From the NCBI GenBank assembly GCA_022575985.1, contig JAKSXM010000231.1, positions 9,240,501-9,304,500 on the forward strand: a stretch of DNA of 64,000 nucleotides, in the 5' to 3' direction. This document shows, in pieces, positions 46,726 through 60,120 of this stretch. The number at the start of each line of letters is the position of its first letter. Position 1 is the first letter of the stretch. The stretch comes from Anagrus nilaparvatae. Taxonomy: Eukaryota > Arthropoda > Insecta > Hymenoptera > Mymaridae. Made by a program: the position numbers and the translations under genes. A model generated the notes under the pieces. That model searched no databases. It was not told the DNA's origin and saw only the letters and a program-made list of their open reading frames with translations.

Positions 46726-49400
46726 CCCCAAGTAAGTTTTACGGATTTCATTTCTACATGGGATGTATTAATTAAGTAAATACAATATAGATATAATAAA
46801 AAAAAAGTTTATTAATTATTTCCAATACATTTAATTCAAATAAAAATTATTTAATTGTTTGTATAACAATGTAAAAAAAAATTATCATTAATTGTAAGTA
46901 TGTGAAATAAGAATTAATTGTAATAAAAAATAATTAAAGCGATATTATTAATTAACTGATAGTCAGTTTTTAGTATTCTATTATTTTACCATTATTTTAC
47001 TGAAGAATACCAAATTTTTCCAGAGGTTCGATGGTCCAATTAGCGCTCAGGAACTAATTAATTATTTAATTAATACACTGATATTTTTTATTAAAAAACT
47101 TTTTCTGTACCTTCTGTATAATCTTATATACGTCTACAAAGGTTTCAAAACGTTATCACATCTTTTCAAAGACCTGTGAGGTTCATAAAATTAAACAGGG
47201 GTTGTAGGGTAGGTTTGCTAAAAAAAATATCAATCCCCTAAATAATTAATTAATTTTAAATATCAGCAGTCCTTTTTAAATTATTCGCACCCTTAGTGTC
47301 ATGGTCCACACTAACTGGACCTCCCCTTATTTTTTAATGAGTTACTGATCTGGGGGGACAAAGAGGGTTGTGTGAAGGGAGAGGTTTTGTCGAAGAGGGA
47401 TTTCATTTAGTGTAGGTTTTTACCGAACGTTAAATAAAAAAAACTTCTTTTAAAACAATACTATGCTTAACCATTTCTTCCCAAATTTTATCATAGATTT
47501 TGACTTATAAACCTAAATTTTTCGAGTCTCCTCTTTAAATTCTAGGATATAGAACTGAATTACTAGTTGACCATAAAAAATTATGGCCAAAAAAAAAAAA
47601 GGAAATTGATTTTTTTTCCTAATTTTTTCAAAAAAGTCATTTTTTTATGCACTGAAAAAATAATCTTATATTAACAAAAACTTGATAACTGTAAAATTTT
47701 AATATCTTATTTTAAGATCCATTGGGATTTGAAAAATGTGCGTAAAAACTTAAAAGTTAATAAAAAAACGTATTTTTTATTAAATTTAAGGTTTTTATCT
47801 TTCAACACTTCAAAAAAATTTTTCCTTTTTTCCATTAAAATTATTCATCCCTTCCTTGAAAAGTAGACATAGTAGCTATTGCTAGTTGCAAAAATAATCT
47901 GTAATCTCTAAAAACTTATTTGACTTCAATTTTTAAATAACTTACTATCACTAGTGTTATTTATTTTTTTAAGATATTTTGGTCATATAAATCCCCAGTT
48001 CCAAGGATTTTGATTTTAGATTTTAAAAACCCATGCCACTGAGTACTTGAAGTTTCCCATTTAAATAAAATGGTAATTTTGACTTTTTAGCTTTCTAACT
48101 AAAATATAGAAAATGATGAAGTTTAGACATATAAAAGTTGATCCCCAAAATTGTTCAAGTCCCAGAACACTTTATTTTATCAAAATAAAATTTTTTAAAA
48201 TCGCAATTTTCCTATTTAAAATACATTACAAATAAAAAAAAATTACTATCGGTGCACTGAAAATAATTTCTACTCGCCGCAGGCAGAATTTTTTTTGCCT
48301 TAACCGGAAATCTGTTTATAACAAATGGGAAATTTTTTAGTAATTTTTACAAAATACATATTAACAAGACTCTTTAACTCATCAAAAAGACTCGAATCTG
48401 TGACAACGAAATTATTAAAACAAAATTGTTCAATATAATTTATTACTTATCAAATATAAAATTGCAGGAGAATATTATGCGTTTAAAAGTTAGCATCTTA
48501 AATCACATTACTTGCAGAAGGTTATCTTATCAATGAATTATTAAAAACTACATAAAATTATAATAAAATACAAACTTTTTACAGCTTTTTAAAAAAATTT
48601 TATAACAAAATTGACCACTAAGGAAAATTACCTTTTTAAGAAGAATGGAACACCAAATGTTATTTGAGCCTTTCTAACTGCAACCCGAGTAACTTTAAAA
48701 ATTTTTTAAATTAATTTTAAAATAAGTAAATCGTATATGAATATATAATTATCATTACATGCTCTGCAAAAAATTTTATAGCTTACTTTCAGATAAAAAA
48801 CATAGTTAATCAGTTAACTAATGATATTTTCAATTTTTTTAGAATTTTCGGACACATGTTCGCAAATAATTGATAATATCAATAGCTAATTAATTAAAAA
48901 TGTAATTTTATTTTGTTTTCTATTAAAATTTTAACTATTATGAAGTGAATGCAATAAAAATTATGCTAAAATACGATTTAATTAATTTGAAATTAATTAT
49001 AAAAATTTCTAAAGTTAAGCGGGTTGCAGTTATAAAGGGGTTTAAAAAGATACTGTCTTTACTTCGGTCCAATGAGACTTTTTTGTATTTAAGTATTTAA
49101 TAATTACTTAATTTTTTATTTTTAAGAATCTAAAAAATCCTAAGTAATAAAACAAATACAAATACAAATACGCTTTTAGAAAAAAAAAACTAATACTTCC
49201 ATATTATAAATAAAATTTCTAAAGAGAAAATAGTATGAGAAACAAACTTCAGATAAGAATATTATATGCCTTGAGTTTGACATGAGAATTTAACCCAGAA
49301 AACTCCCAAACAGACATACTTTTTTCGAACTTTGGTGATAAAGAATTTAAAATAGTGTTTTTTGTACTTTTTTGTAATAATACAGGTGAAATAGGAAATA
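46726..49400. other. AT-rich DNA with one old foldback-family fragment
   Basis: 47990-48150 (CCCAGTTCCAAGGATTTTG, then a GGTAATTTTGACTTTTTAGC-like word) matches the arm of the 18.2-kb element. Otherwise no gene or repeat is recognised. Confidence 0.5.
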
Positions 49401-49404
49401 ACGA

Positions 49405-51073
49405 CGCTTCCTAATAGCAGAGTCCTTATTCGCGCTGGCTTTTAGAACTGTCCTTATTCAAACTTTAAGATAGAAAAGTCCTTATTCGTGCGGTGCAAAC
49501 GACTGTCCTTATTGGGAAGCGCCCTAAAATATTTCAATATACGTTCCTAATTTGTAATACTTACCGCGCTCGGAGTCGTTGCTATTTTTTTCGTTGCTAC
49601 ATAAATTTAAGAATAAAATATAAGATTTTTAAATGTTTATAGTAATGAATTAATTAAAATAATGAAGCAATTCTTTTGTGATAAACTGGAAAAATTTTAT
49701 TAATAATATAAATATAAAAATAAATTATTTCAGATAAATATTAATTACAATAAATTTTTTTTTATATATTTCAAATAGTTTTGAAAATTGTACAAAAGTT
49801 TTAAAAAATCCCTGTATTTTTTTGCTATAATTTGTTTGAAACATTGTTTCAACACACAGGGGTAAAAAAAATTAATTAAAAAAAATCTTGAGGCTAAAAT
49901 ATTAACTGGACAAATTTTTTCCACAAAAATTTACACTATAACCAAAACTTTAACGTCAAATCAAAAAAGTATCGACGGAATTTTGAGTAGGAAAAAACTT
50001 GGAGCGAGGGAAAAATCGAGAAAAAACTCAAGATTATTTGTACACAAAAATTTTTTTCATTAGAACAATAACAATCAGTATATAATTAAAATAAATAATG
50101 CGTTATTAAACGCGCCGCGCGCGCGAAAGAAATACAAAAAGTAGAAGGGCCCAACTTTTATGTAAATTCATTAATAAATTAACCTTTAGTTACTATTATC
50201 ACTATTATTCTTGAAAATTGTAAATTAATTTTAGAATTTATATGCAGAAAATAATTTTAGAAAATTAAATAGCTAGTTAATAAATAATACGAGAAAATGT
50301 TCTTGTTAAAAAAGGGAAAATAAAGTATAGTTTACTTTGTGCCCTTCTACTTTCTTTCGCGCGCGCGTTTAATAACGCATTGTTTATTTTAATTATTTAC
50401 TGATTGTTATTGTTCTAATGAAAAAAATTTTTGTGTACAAATAATCTTGAGTTTTTTCTCGATTTTTCCCTCGCTCCAAGTTTTTTCCTACTCAAAATTC
50501 CGTCGATACTTTTTTGATTTGACGTTAAAGTTTTGGTTATAGTGTAAATTTTTGTGGAAAAAATTTGTCCAGTTAATATTTTAGCCTCAAGATTTTTTTT
50601 AATTAATTTTTTTTACCCCTGTGTGTTGAAACAATGTTTCAAACAAATTATAGCAAAAAAATACAGGGATTTTTTAAAACTTTTGTACAATTTTCAAAAC
50701 TATTTGAAATATATAAAAAAAAATTTATTGTAATTAATATTTATCTGAAATAATTTATTTTTATATTTATATTATTAATAAAATTTTTCCAGTTTATCAC
50801 AAAAGAATTGCTTCATTATTTTAATTAATTCATTACTCTAAACATTTAAAAATCTTATATTTTATTCTTAAATTTATGTAGCAACGAAAAAAATAGCAAC
50901 GACTCCGAGCGCGGTAAGTATTACAAATTAGGAACGTATATTGAAATATTTTAGGGCGCTTCCCAATAAGGACAGTCTTTTGCACCGCGCGAATAAGGAC
51001 TTTTCTATCTTAAAGTTTGAATAAGGACAGTTCTAAAAGCCAGCGCGAATAAGGACTCTACTATTAGGAAGCG
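49405..51073. mobile_element. Near-perfect 1.67-kb foldback element
   Basis: The left arm (49405-50155) and right arm (50340-51073) are reverse complements with only a few mismatches in several hundred bases compared by eye. The ends are CGACGCTTCCTAATAG, with ATAA on both flanks. Each arm has four GTCCTTATT words within its first ~115 bp, like binding sites. Inner tips are the GC-rich GCGCGCGCG and AATAACGC, around a ~180-bp loop. No coding region. Confidence 0.93.
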
Positions 51074-51879
51074 TCGATAAATAGAGACTTTGTCAGAAAA
51101 CTTAATTTTCGATTTCATGCAAAATATTATAGTTTAATCTTGAGTTGTATTGTAAGTATAATACTGAAATTGGCTTAATAAATTATTTTTATATTTATTG
51201 TAATTTAGTTTGGAAAAAAATGTTCACAAGGAATAAATTTAGCATTTAAGTTTACTTTTAAATCTCCAGTTATTCTCGTCTAAAAGCTGCCATACTAATA
51301 TAAAGTTTGGAAAAAATTTTTTGATCGATAAGAGCAATCCTGAATAAAATCAGTAAAATCCTCTAGGTCAGATCTTTAGATTGTCTATCTCTTTCCAATT
51401 TTCTACTCCAAATGCAGCTGTTTTTCGAATTCCAAATATTCTTAAATTAACCCAAATAAAATTTACCACTGAAGTCAATTCTACCATCAATTTTTGTAAA
51501 AAACCTCATGGCATAATTGAATTTTTCTCAAGGAATCCCGAAAAACTGGTGAAACTAAAGAGAAAGTTAAATGCAAATTTTTTCATGTCAGTGGCCAGAC
51601 AGCATATATTTCCCAGCTACTGGCGCAAAAAAATCGCATAATTATGATCCTTGGCCACAGAAATTGAATGCCACTAATTGAAATTGAACATCACCCTGGC
51701 CCTGGGTCATAGTATACTTTCCTTTGGTCTTCAAATTTTTTATTCTATATGCGTACTTTTTTTTGCAAAAAGTTTTTTAGGGTCTTTACTCCAGTCCAAT
51801 TGCAGTTTGGGGTGTATTTTCACTGGCTGTCATGAGATTTGGTATACTATATGTTTTTTGGGTTGCTATAATAACGAAA
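51074..51879. other. Non-coding DNA, low-complexity
   Basis: The plus ORFs at 51381 and 51678 have no family signature; the text resembles the foldback families near 26.7 and 29.6 kb (CTCAAGGAATCCCGAAAAAC). Confidence 0.4.
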
Positions 51880-52950
51880 ATAGGGGTCTTATAGCTGAGA
51901 TACTTTTAAAACACCCTAAAATTTGCAAAAACTACCCCCAAAACGGAGTATTTTTTATATATTCGCATTCGGAGCGTCTAGATTTGGTCAAGAATTGGTC
52001 CAAATGAGTTTTTTGGGTCACTGATCAAGAATTTTGGGACATTTTTATAAAAAATTAATATTTCACTATTAAATTAGCAAAAACAACCCCTAAAAGGGGT
52101 GACTTAGCTATTTCTACACTTTTAATGTCTAAATTTGGTTTATATGGGTTTTTTGGATCGTTGATCAATAATTTTGGCGACTTTTTTATGAAATATTAAT
52201 ATTTCACCCTTAAATTAATAAAATTATCCCAAACAACGGGAGTTTTTCTACATTCATGTATTTTTTTCCTTTTTTTAAGCGTTTCATAATTTTTTGGATA
52301 CCTAACTGTAACTTGAATATTATAATTACTTTGAAAGGGTTATTTGAATTTATTAATTATTTCAAGACGATCTTAAATAAAGTATTCATAAATTGTATGT
52401 AAAAATTTTTCTTCTTCAAACTTAAGGTAAAACAATATTTCATTCAAAATATTTGGAAAATTCCCAAACCAAATATAATAAATAATTTTTGCTCATTTAA
52501 TGATGAAGAATTTTCATATACACGTAATCAAAATTATTGATCAGCAAACCAAAAAACCGATATGGTCCAAATTTAGACACTTAAAGTGCGATTTTAGCAA
52601 AAACACCTCTTTTAGGGATTATTTTTGCTAATTTAAGGGCTAAATATTTATTATTCATTAAAAAACCCCACAAATTCTTGATCAGTGACTCAAAAAACCT
52701 AATTTACACACTCGAAGTGCAAGCATAGCAAACTCATCCCTTTTAGGGTATGTTTTTGCGAATTTAAGGGTGAAATATTAATTTTTCATTTAAAAATGTC
52801 CTAAATTCTTGATCAGCGACCCAAAAATTTATAAGGAACAATTCTTAGTCAAATCTAGACGCTCAGAATGCGAATGCATAAAAAATATCTCTTTTTGGGG
52901 ATAGTTTGTGAGTATTTTAGGGTGTTCCCTAAATATCTAAGCTATAAGAC
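51880..52950. repeat. Palindromic element built of ~150-bp units
   Basis: CGCATTCGGAGCGTCTAGAT (51963) is mirrored by ATCTAGACGCTCAGAATGCG (about 52853). Units with TTTTTTGGGTCACTGATCAA and CCCTAAAAGGGGT repeat about three times per arm in inverse orientation. The arms are older than those at 49.4 kb. Confidence 0.8.
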
Positions 52951-53639
52951 TTCAACTAATAACTTCAGCTTTTAAGAATTTAAAAATTCAAAAAACGAAT
53001 TTTTATAATTTTCCATTTTCAACACCAAATGAAAATTCTAACTCGGTTTTTGGACTATCCTGTAAAGCTGTGTAATAAATAACTTTTTTTTAAATTTTAT
53101 CCTTGATTTGATCAGTTTTTTTAGTTTTTATTGTATTTTCTTTTCTTTTTGCAGCATTACAAAAATGTTTAAAATTTCCCAAAAGAGAAGATGTATTATA
53201 AAATCCCGAGGAATCTGACTACCAAGTCAAATTTTAAAAATATGAAAATTTATTTTTGAGTTTCAAATAAAATTACAAAATCTGACAGTGCATACATGCT
53301 TCGCTTGGTAAATTTTGAAAATTTACTGCCATGGATGAATAAATTATCCATTCATATACTATCGGATAAAATATTTTTTTACAGCTCATGATTGGTGCAT
53401 AAATGTGCAAAAAAAAGTTCATACCAGAGATTTAATCTCTATAATCTCTGTTCATACCCTCTGTACATGAAAATTTAAACTGCGTGTTTAGGGTACACCC
53501 TGTATATTATTTTTGAAATCTATAAGCGCCTCCTTGCGTCATGTTTAAATACTCTTCTGTATGCGTTTTCACACATATACATCATGTATATACACATATA
53601 TACACACCTATACACATAATAAAAAATGTGTTTTGTGTT

Positions 53640-53770
53640 TTTTTGCTTTTACTTGCGCGCTGACTCACAAATTCAAATAAAATACACACCCGAGAAACAT
53701 TAACGTGCGCGCATTCATAGCGGCGAGGTGGCCGTCTGGTCTCTCGCACGCTGTTTCGCTTCAGTGTCAT
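53640..53770 (+). promoter_or_regulatory. Putative cnc promoter with CNC-Maf-type site
   Basis: A GC-richer island ends in TCAGTGT (53761-53767), an insect Inr-like start. GCTGACTCA at 53659-53667 matches nine bases of the MARE/NF-E2 site TGCTGACTCA, the site bound by Cnc-Maf dimers, about 100 bp upstream. This is known biology of the family applied to a motif match; neither the start site nor binding is shown. Confidence 0.5.
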
Positions 53771-54644
53771 TTTTTCTGTGTTCTAACAAAGTGCAAAAAA
53801 ATTTAATAACATGCAATATAATTTAATAATTGCAAACATTTATCCAAGTTTTTATATAAAATTACTATCTTAAGATTTAAAAAATTTAGAAAATTGTGCC
53901 TCGGAGGCGGAAAGCCGGCCGAGTTAAAAGTGCAATTCATCATTCTATTTCAGTTAAAAAAGTGATTAAATTAATAACTTGTTTGAAGAAATTATTAGTT
54001 TTGGAACATTTTGCATGTGTACATGAATTATATTTTTTCAAAAATATAGTTTCCAACAGTGTTTAATTGTGAATCTTTAATATTTAGAGGTTAATTTTAA
54101 AGTGCAAAAATAAATAAATAATTAATATTAAGAATATTAATAATTTATAATTGTTTGGAAAACTATTATAACAGTAATTATTATTACTTAAAAAGTCAGT
54201 GTGAATAAGAAATAAAGAAAATTCAAGAAAATAACGTTATTTACTCCTTTTTAGAAAAAGGAGTCAACTGTGTGTAATCTTCTTGGCTCATTTTTGCAGG
54301 TAAATTCTTTTAAGTCCCCATATAAAATTTTAAAATTTTCATGTGTCCCTTTTTATTTTGTAATAATACTTTAAGATCTAAAACAAACATTAATATTAAA
54401 ATATTTTTCAGGATCAAAAAGAAGCAAGGTTTATCCTTTGGAAGTATAATTTTCACTATTTTAAAGTAACAGGAAATCATCAATCAAAGGATTCTAAAAC
54501 ATTTAAAATGACTTTAAACTCAAGTGTACTTATTTAAAGTACAGAAATATCCTGACAAAAAATTATAATCCATTTTATTAGATGTCTGTGATACATAGAA
54601 TTTTATAGTATAGAAATAGTTAATAAAAAAAAAATATTGCCAAG
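53765..54644 (+). other. cnc 5' UTR with a 112-bp intron (inferred)
   Basis: A donor CAG-GTAAAT at 54300 and an acceptor TATTTTTCAG ending 54411 delimit a probable small intron, leaving UTR exons about 53765-54299 and 54412-54644. Short upstream ATGs, for example at 53811 with about 20 codons, could restrain translation. Confidence 0.5.
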
Positions 54645-55103
54645 ATGTTAAATTTAAAGAAAGTATATAGCAACGAGCTATTGCAACTTGCATTGCTACT
54701 TTCACTGTTAAGAGTAGATCCAGAATCTTACCTTGGATTAGACATGCTGACCATTGGTATCGGCTCTTTAGATTTAAACAATGGTTCAGGATGGCATACA
54801 GATGCGCAAACTATCGTTCACAGACCGATGTTTGTACACCCTAAAAATCTTGACTCGGTCTTACTAAATTATGAAAGAGACTTGTTCGAAGATTTAAATA
54901 CTCTGGGACGATACAATAGAATAAACGGAGTAAATAATGACATACAAGCTTATTTACTAAATGTCGAAGATAAAAATGAAGAGCCCGGAACAAGCTCTAC
55001 TGAAAGCAACTCTACAAGCGATGGACAAGGCGATGATCCAGATCCACCGACAGATTCTCAGACTACAGATGAACCTAGCAGAGCAGCCGATCTTACACAA
55101 GAG
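54645..55103 (+). CDS. cnc: cap'n'collar (Nrf1/CncC-type) first coding exon
   Basis: 153 codons from an ATG in good context (AAG before it) to a phase-0 donor, GAG-GTAGAAG. The start MLNLKKVYSNELLQLALLLS and the following LLRVDPESYL match the N-terminal homology box of Nrf1 and long Cnc proteins: an uncleaved hydrophobic segment (residues about 9-25) that anchors the factor in the ER until it is released. A second conserved patch is FEDLNTLGRYNRINGVN with IQAYLL. An acidic Ser/Thr/Pro-rich tail (residues about 115-145) precedes DLTQE, where relatives continue into the DIDLI Keap1-binding-type box, here expected on the next exon outside the window. Cnc proteins are bZIP activators of stress and proteasome genes, paired with small Maf. 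The reading beyond 55103 to the stop at 55164 is intronic. Confidence 0.9.
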
Positions 55104-58100
55104 GTAGAAGATTATTTGTTTTTGCTAAAATTTGATATTAATTTTACAGCCAACAAAAAAATTTGACCTTGCTGTTTATCTTTCTAATAATAATACAATT
55201 TAAGTATTAATCAAGCATAATAAATTTAATATTATTTGACTAATTCTTATTGCAATGACTCGAATTGTAAAAATATTGCGTTATATTGCATAGGCTTATC
55301 TGAAATTACATTGCATTATTGAAAGTTAGTGAATAAATAAGATTGTTTATCAATATCAGAGTCTTATAAAATAAAAGAATCATTTAATTCTTATTGAATT
55401 TAACATGAATGCATGACTAAGTTTTGTAAGTTGTGTCCATCATGCAAAAACTCTCTTGTATATGGAAGCAGAGAATTTGTACGCAAAGTAGATATCCTCA
55501 ATTAAATGAATTCCTTCCTGCAGAGTACCTTTTGCAATCAATAATTTTATCAATGCTTTGAAAAATTTTTTTAAAAATATAAGTTATTAATATTTTTATA
55601 AAAGTAAATAACTTTGAAATATTGAAGTAAAACCTTGATTTCTGCATAATTATTATTGTGAATAAAAAACTACTATATTATGACTTACTTTCATAACCCA
55701 CTTTTTTTTAAGTTTCCAATTTCTGTTACTGCATTTTACTGTAAAATACGAATGTATAAATTATTTGTTTAAAAAAATTGAGTAATTGATAATTAAAATT
55801 TATTATTGAAAATCGTAGGATAAAATAAAAATGAAAAAACATTTTCTTTTCTACAGATTTTTTTTATTTTTTCAAGACAGCGATGTAACAAATTAAAATG
55901 AAACTGTCGCCTTTACATACCATGCAACCTTGATCTTTTTTTTTCTTCACCTTTTATGAAAAAATCTCCTTGAATGTTGGAAAATAAAAATTAGTTATTT
56001 TTATAGTTTTTTTGTTAAATAAAAAATTAGACTGAAATCATTATTAAAAATAATAAAAAATCTGTCTCTTGTTTGTGACGAATTCAAAAAAGAAAAGTCA
56101 AAAAGGTTATTGACTCATTCTATTTTTAAAAAAAGTTGAAAAATTTCTTTCAAGGTCTTAAAACATATTTAAAAAGTATTTTATTAATAAGAAATCATGC
56201 GATTAATTTATATAATTTTAGTCATATCGAGAATGATAATAAACGCTTATGCAATTACAATTTTTTATTTCAAGCAAAAAAAGTAGTAAGGAAATCATCA
56301 TCATCAGCAAGGATGTTAAAAACCTTTTAATTAATAATTGGGTCAGTTAAAAGACTCGAAAGTCGCTATTACAGATAAGACTAAATAAACAATCTTTCAC
56401 CTTAGATAAATAAATAAAATTAATAATAATATTTTCTAAGACAGACTTTCTACGTACGAGAGACTTAATAATTTATAAAATTGAATGGAAAAAACTTTAT
56501 ATATTCAAATAAATATATAATATTTTTTGCAGTAAATGAAAGAAAAAAAAATTATCGTGTAGTTTAAGGTCGAACACCTTGATTGTAATAAAATTATTTT
56601 CTTCTCTCTCTTTCTCTATCTCTTTCTTTTTATACTCAATTGATTTTAATATCATGATGATTTTTTCATAGTTATAAAATTGATACACATTTTTTCATGC
56701 TATATAAAGTTTCAAATGTTTGAAAAAGATATACATTACTAACAAGTTGCTTTATGACGTGGCCTCCTTAAATGCTCTATGGACATATATGGGAGAGAAT
56801 TTATCGAATTCACAGCCATTAGAAAACATTTTCCCGAAAATTCAACTTTTTAATTTTTTCCTATTTCTTTAAAACAGGATTGACAATTGAAATCCGAAAC
56901 TTGAAAATCATTTTTTCTTCTCCAGGTTTTTGAATTAGAAAATAAACCACTTTTTAAAATTTATGAATCTTTTTTAAAATTTGACTTTGAAAAAATTTTA
57001 GCTTAGGTTTTAAAAAAACTTGAATTATTTTTAATTTTAAAACTGCACCTAGAAATAAAAAATTTGGATACTATCAGTGAAATTGTGATACCCAAAAATT
57101 TTCGTGCATTTCTGGACTAAAACTTCCAAATTTGATGGCTAATATTAAAAAAAAAAAATTTTTTGTCACCAATCGAGAAATTGAATATTCATTTAGCTAA
57201 GATTCATTCACTCAGCCTAAGCGAATTAGAAATTTTCACCCATATAAACCAGGTATAAACACCTTTTTTATCGCATGAAAAAACGTTTTACCTGTGTTTT
57301 TTTTTTTTTAAGTCACATAAACATTTTCACTTAATAACGCTTTAACGACAGATTCGCGTTTAAAACCTTTTTTGGAATAAATTTTATTTCTATAAAAAGT
57401 GTATCATTAATTATTTATGCGAATGTCAATGAACCAAAGTCTATTAAAAAAAATTTCTACATATGGAATTTTAGATTGCATGCGTTTGTAAAATGGAATT
57501 AAATAGCTTAATTAAACGAAAATGAGATTTTAAAAAATAATTTTGACACGAATAAGCGTAATTTGAGATGAGCGTAAGAATATTTAACGCTGATGACGAT
57601 TCTTTCAGTTGTCTTGTTAGACAAAGAATTTATTTCCAAGACTTTAAAAAATTTGTTTTGCCTTAATTTTCTTAAAATGTTATTTTAGACTTTACACGAC
57701 TTTACAGTTAGCTACAAAGGAAATAATTAAAAATTCCTCCATTCTCGAATGAACACACACACATTTACATTTTTAATTGTAAAATTTCAATTATTTTTTT
57801 CTTAAATTGCTTAAATTATAAATATTAATAAATTTAACTTTTACTTTATAGAATTTTTTTTTATTAATAAGAGAAATCGCTTTTTTTTAAAGAAAAAATT
57901 AAAGCAGTCTTAATCACGTTAAAATAAACGATCAAAGAGATGCACTCTGAATAAATATGACCTGGATAAAAATTTTAAACAAAAAGTAATTAAACAAATG
58001 TTTTTCAAACTGGCTAATCTTTCGTCACCACTTTTAGTCTGTCTGATGATATTTTTTTTACAAAATAACAAAGACATTATTATTTTTAAAAGACTCCAGA

Positions 58101-59700
58101 CTGTTTTTCAAAATTTATTTTTATTTAATTTTTTCGCCAAGAAATTTTTTTATTTTAGACATCGATTTATTTATTTCTTTTGTTAATTTATTTTTATTTA
58201 TTTATCGAAAATTTAGCAATCTTTTTCCTCGAGTTATGAAAAAAAAAAAGTAATTTAAATTTCATAAATTTTTTTTTAATACTTTGGAAGATTACGCCAT
58301 AGTCTTCTAAAATATAATTAAAAAACGAAAGAAAAAAATGCCAAGGAGTACATTAGCCGGGCAGTCGTTTGAAAAATTTGCTGGGACTCTCGATTAATGC
58401 TCGATTAATTACGATGGACAAAAAAGGGTTTTAAAATATTATACTCTCCGGAATAAAAACCTAAGTAACCGGTTTATTTCGATTAATCAGAGAATTTTTT
58501 CACAATAAACTCCCAGTCTAACGTATGGCCGTTTGTCAAAATAAAACAGGAAATAATAGCAACTTTCTATTTATTTTTTCTGAAAAATTTAATAAATTAA
58601 GCGTAAAAAGCGACTATTGTTTGTGACACGAAAATTGCTCGGAGAAAATAAAACCTGACGTATGTAGATCTTAAAGAAAGATAAAAATTATTTAATTGAT
58701 AAATGATTTATTTCCATTTGTTTAAAAATGTTTAAATCAGCATAAATAATTCACGAGTTTCAATTATTTTCTACTTAAAGTTAAATTTGCCCTAACATTT
58801 CCTTATCAAAATATTATTCTTCTTTTAGTATTACAATAAGAGTTTTATGTATTTTTAGCCAATCATTAAGAATGAAAACAACAACAGTGTAAGCGAAAAA
58901 CATCTCTAATGACTAGTATAATTTAGAACAAAGCAAAATACATTTTTTTCTCATTAATCTCAAAAACTTTGACAAATTTTATTTTAAAATTTTGACCTGT
59001 CTTTACTTTAAATTAAAAATCTTAATACAGTGTTGCCATTTATCGTATTTATTATTTGTCAGCTGATACACGTGGATAATCTGATTTATGTTATACGCAT
59101 TTTAATGACATTGAATATTCTTTTTGAATTAAAATTTTCTTTTTTTAATAAAAACTTCTTATTTTTATCATTTATAACACTTTTTTAAGAAAATTTTATT
59201 TTTAATTCCTAATCTTTCTCGTAATCTTTGAACCTAGTGATAAATTCAATCTGTGTGTACTTTTTATTATGCCCTTATCTTCATTAAGTTATGATATTAC
59301 GTTAAAAATGAAAATAAACACTCTTTTTTCTACTCTAGTCAAGAGTTGTTTTAAAAAGCAACTGTTTTTATTGGTGTAGAGTTTCATAATTAATAGAAAA
59401 TAATTTTATAACTATTTGAAAAAATAAATTCTTCGATTCAAGGATGAATGTTTATTAGTTTATGAAGATATTATGCACATATCGAGCATAAATTATAATT
59501 CATTCTGCCAGTCTAAGTGTGTTTATATTAACACGTGTTTACTATTTTGAAAAATGTTTTTCGAACAATCGATAATCGAAATTGGAGATAGAATAGCAGG
59601 CATAAATTTTTTTTTCATAAAATATGGATTTAAATATTATTCCATACCAAATATGGACCTGTATTCATATAAAAATATTGGCAGTTCATATTTCACATAT
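55104..59700. other. AT-rich probable cnc intron, no further exon seen
   Basis: I searched by eye for a DIDLI/DLW-type exon and for bZIP sequence and found none. No clear transposon either. Confidence 0.5.
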
Positions 59701-59714
59701 GAAATTCATAATGT

Positions 59715-60120
59715 GGCTATCTGATCTGAAAGTTTTCGGGTATAACAAAAAAGCTTCAGAAGTCGGCAAGTATTGTTTTAAATCGGAAATGCCCCTGTCA
59801 TTGTGATTCTATGAATATTTTAATTTTGAAAATTTTTCATTTTACGTTTAAAAAGAGGAAAAGTAATAAAAAATTAGCTAATACAATTCGATACAATTAA
59901 AAAAATAATTATACTTTTAATGAGTTATTAGCACGTGCTTATTAGCGAAAAGTTTTTTAAAATCTTTCCATAAAATCCTCGATAGAGTCGTAAAACCAAA
60001 GATATTTACTTTTCGGGTACACCTATCGAGGGTATACCCGAAGACCGACCCAACCTGAAAAAATCCAAGACCTATAATGACAATGATAAGAAAAATATAG
60101 GAGATCATTTACCTATACTA
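59715..60120. repeat. Old diverged relative of the 42-44 kb hAT foldback
   Basis: Matches in the arm order: GCCCCTGTCATTGTGATT (against CCTGGCATTATGATTACATG), ACGTTTAAAAAGAGGAAAA, then TACCCGAAGACCGACCC and GAAAAAATCCAAGACC (about 60034-60072). The ends are eroded. Confidence 0.65.

Noticed and set aside
54412..54530. Open frame continuing the 28-codon exon into the cnc 5' UTR exon (about 39 codons)
   Set aside because: It stops before the cnc ATG and has no recognisable features; more likely UTR.
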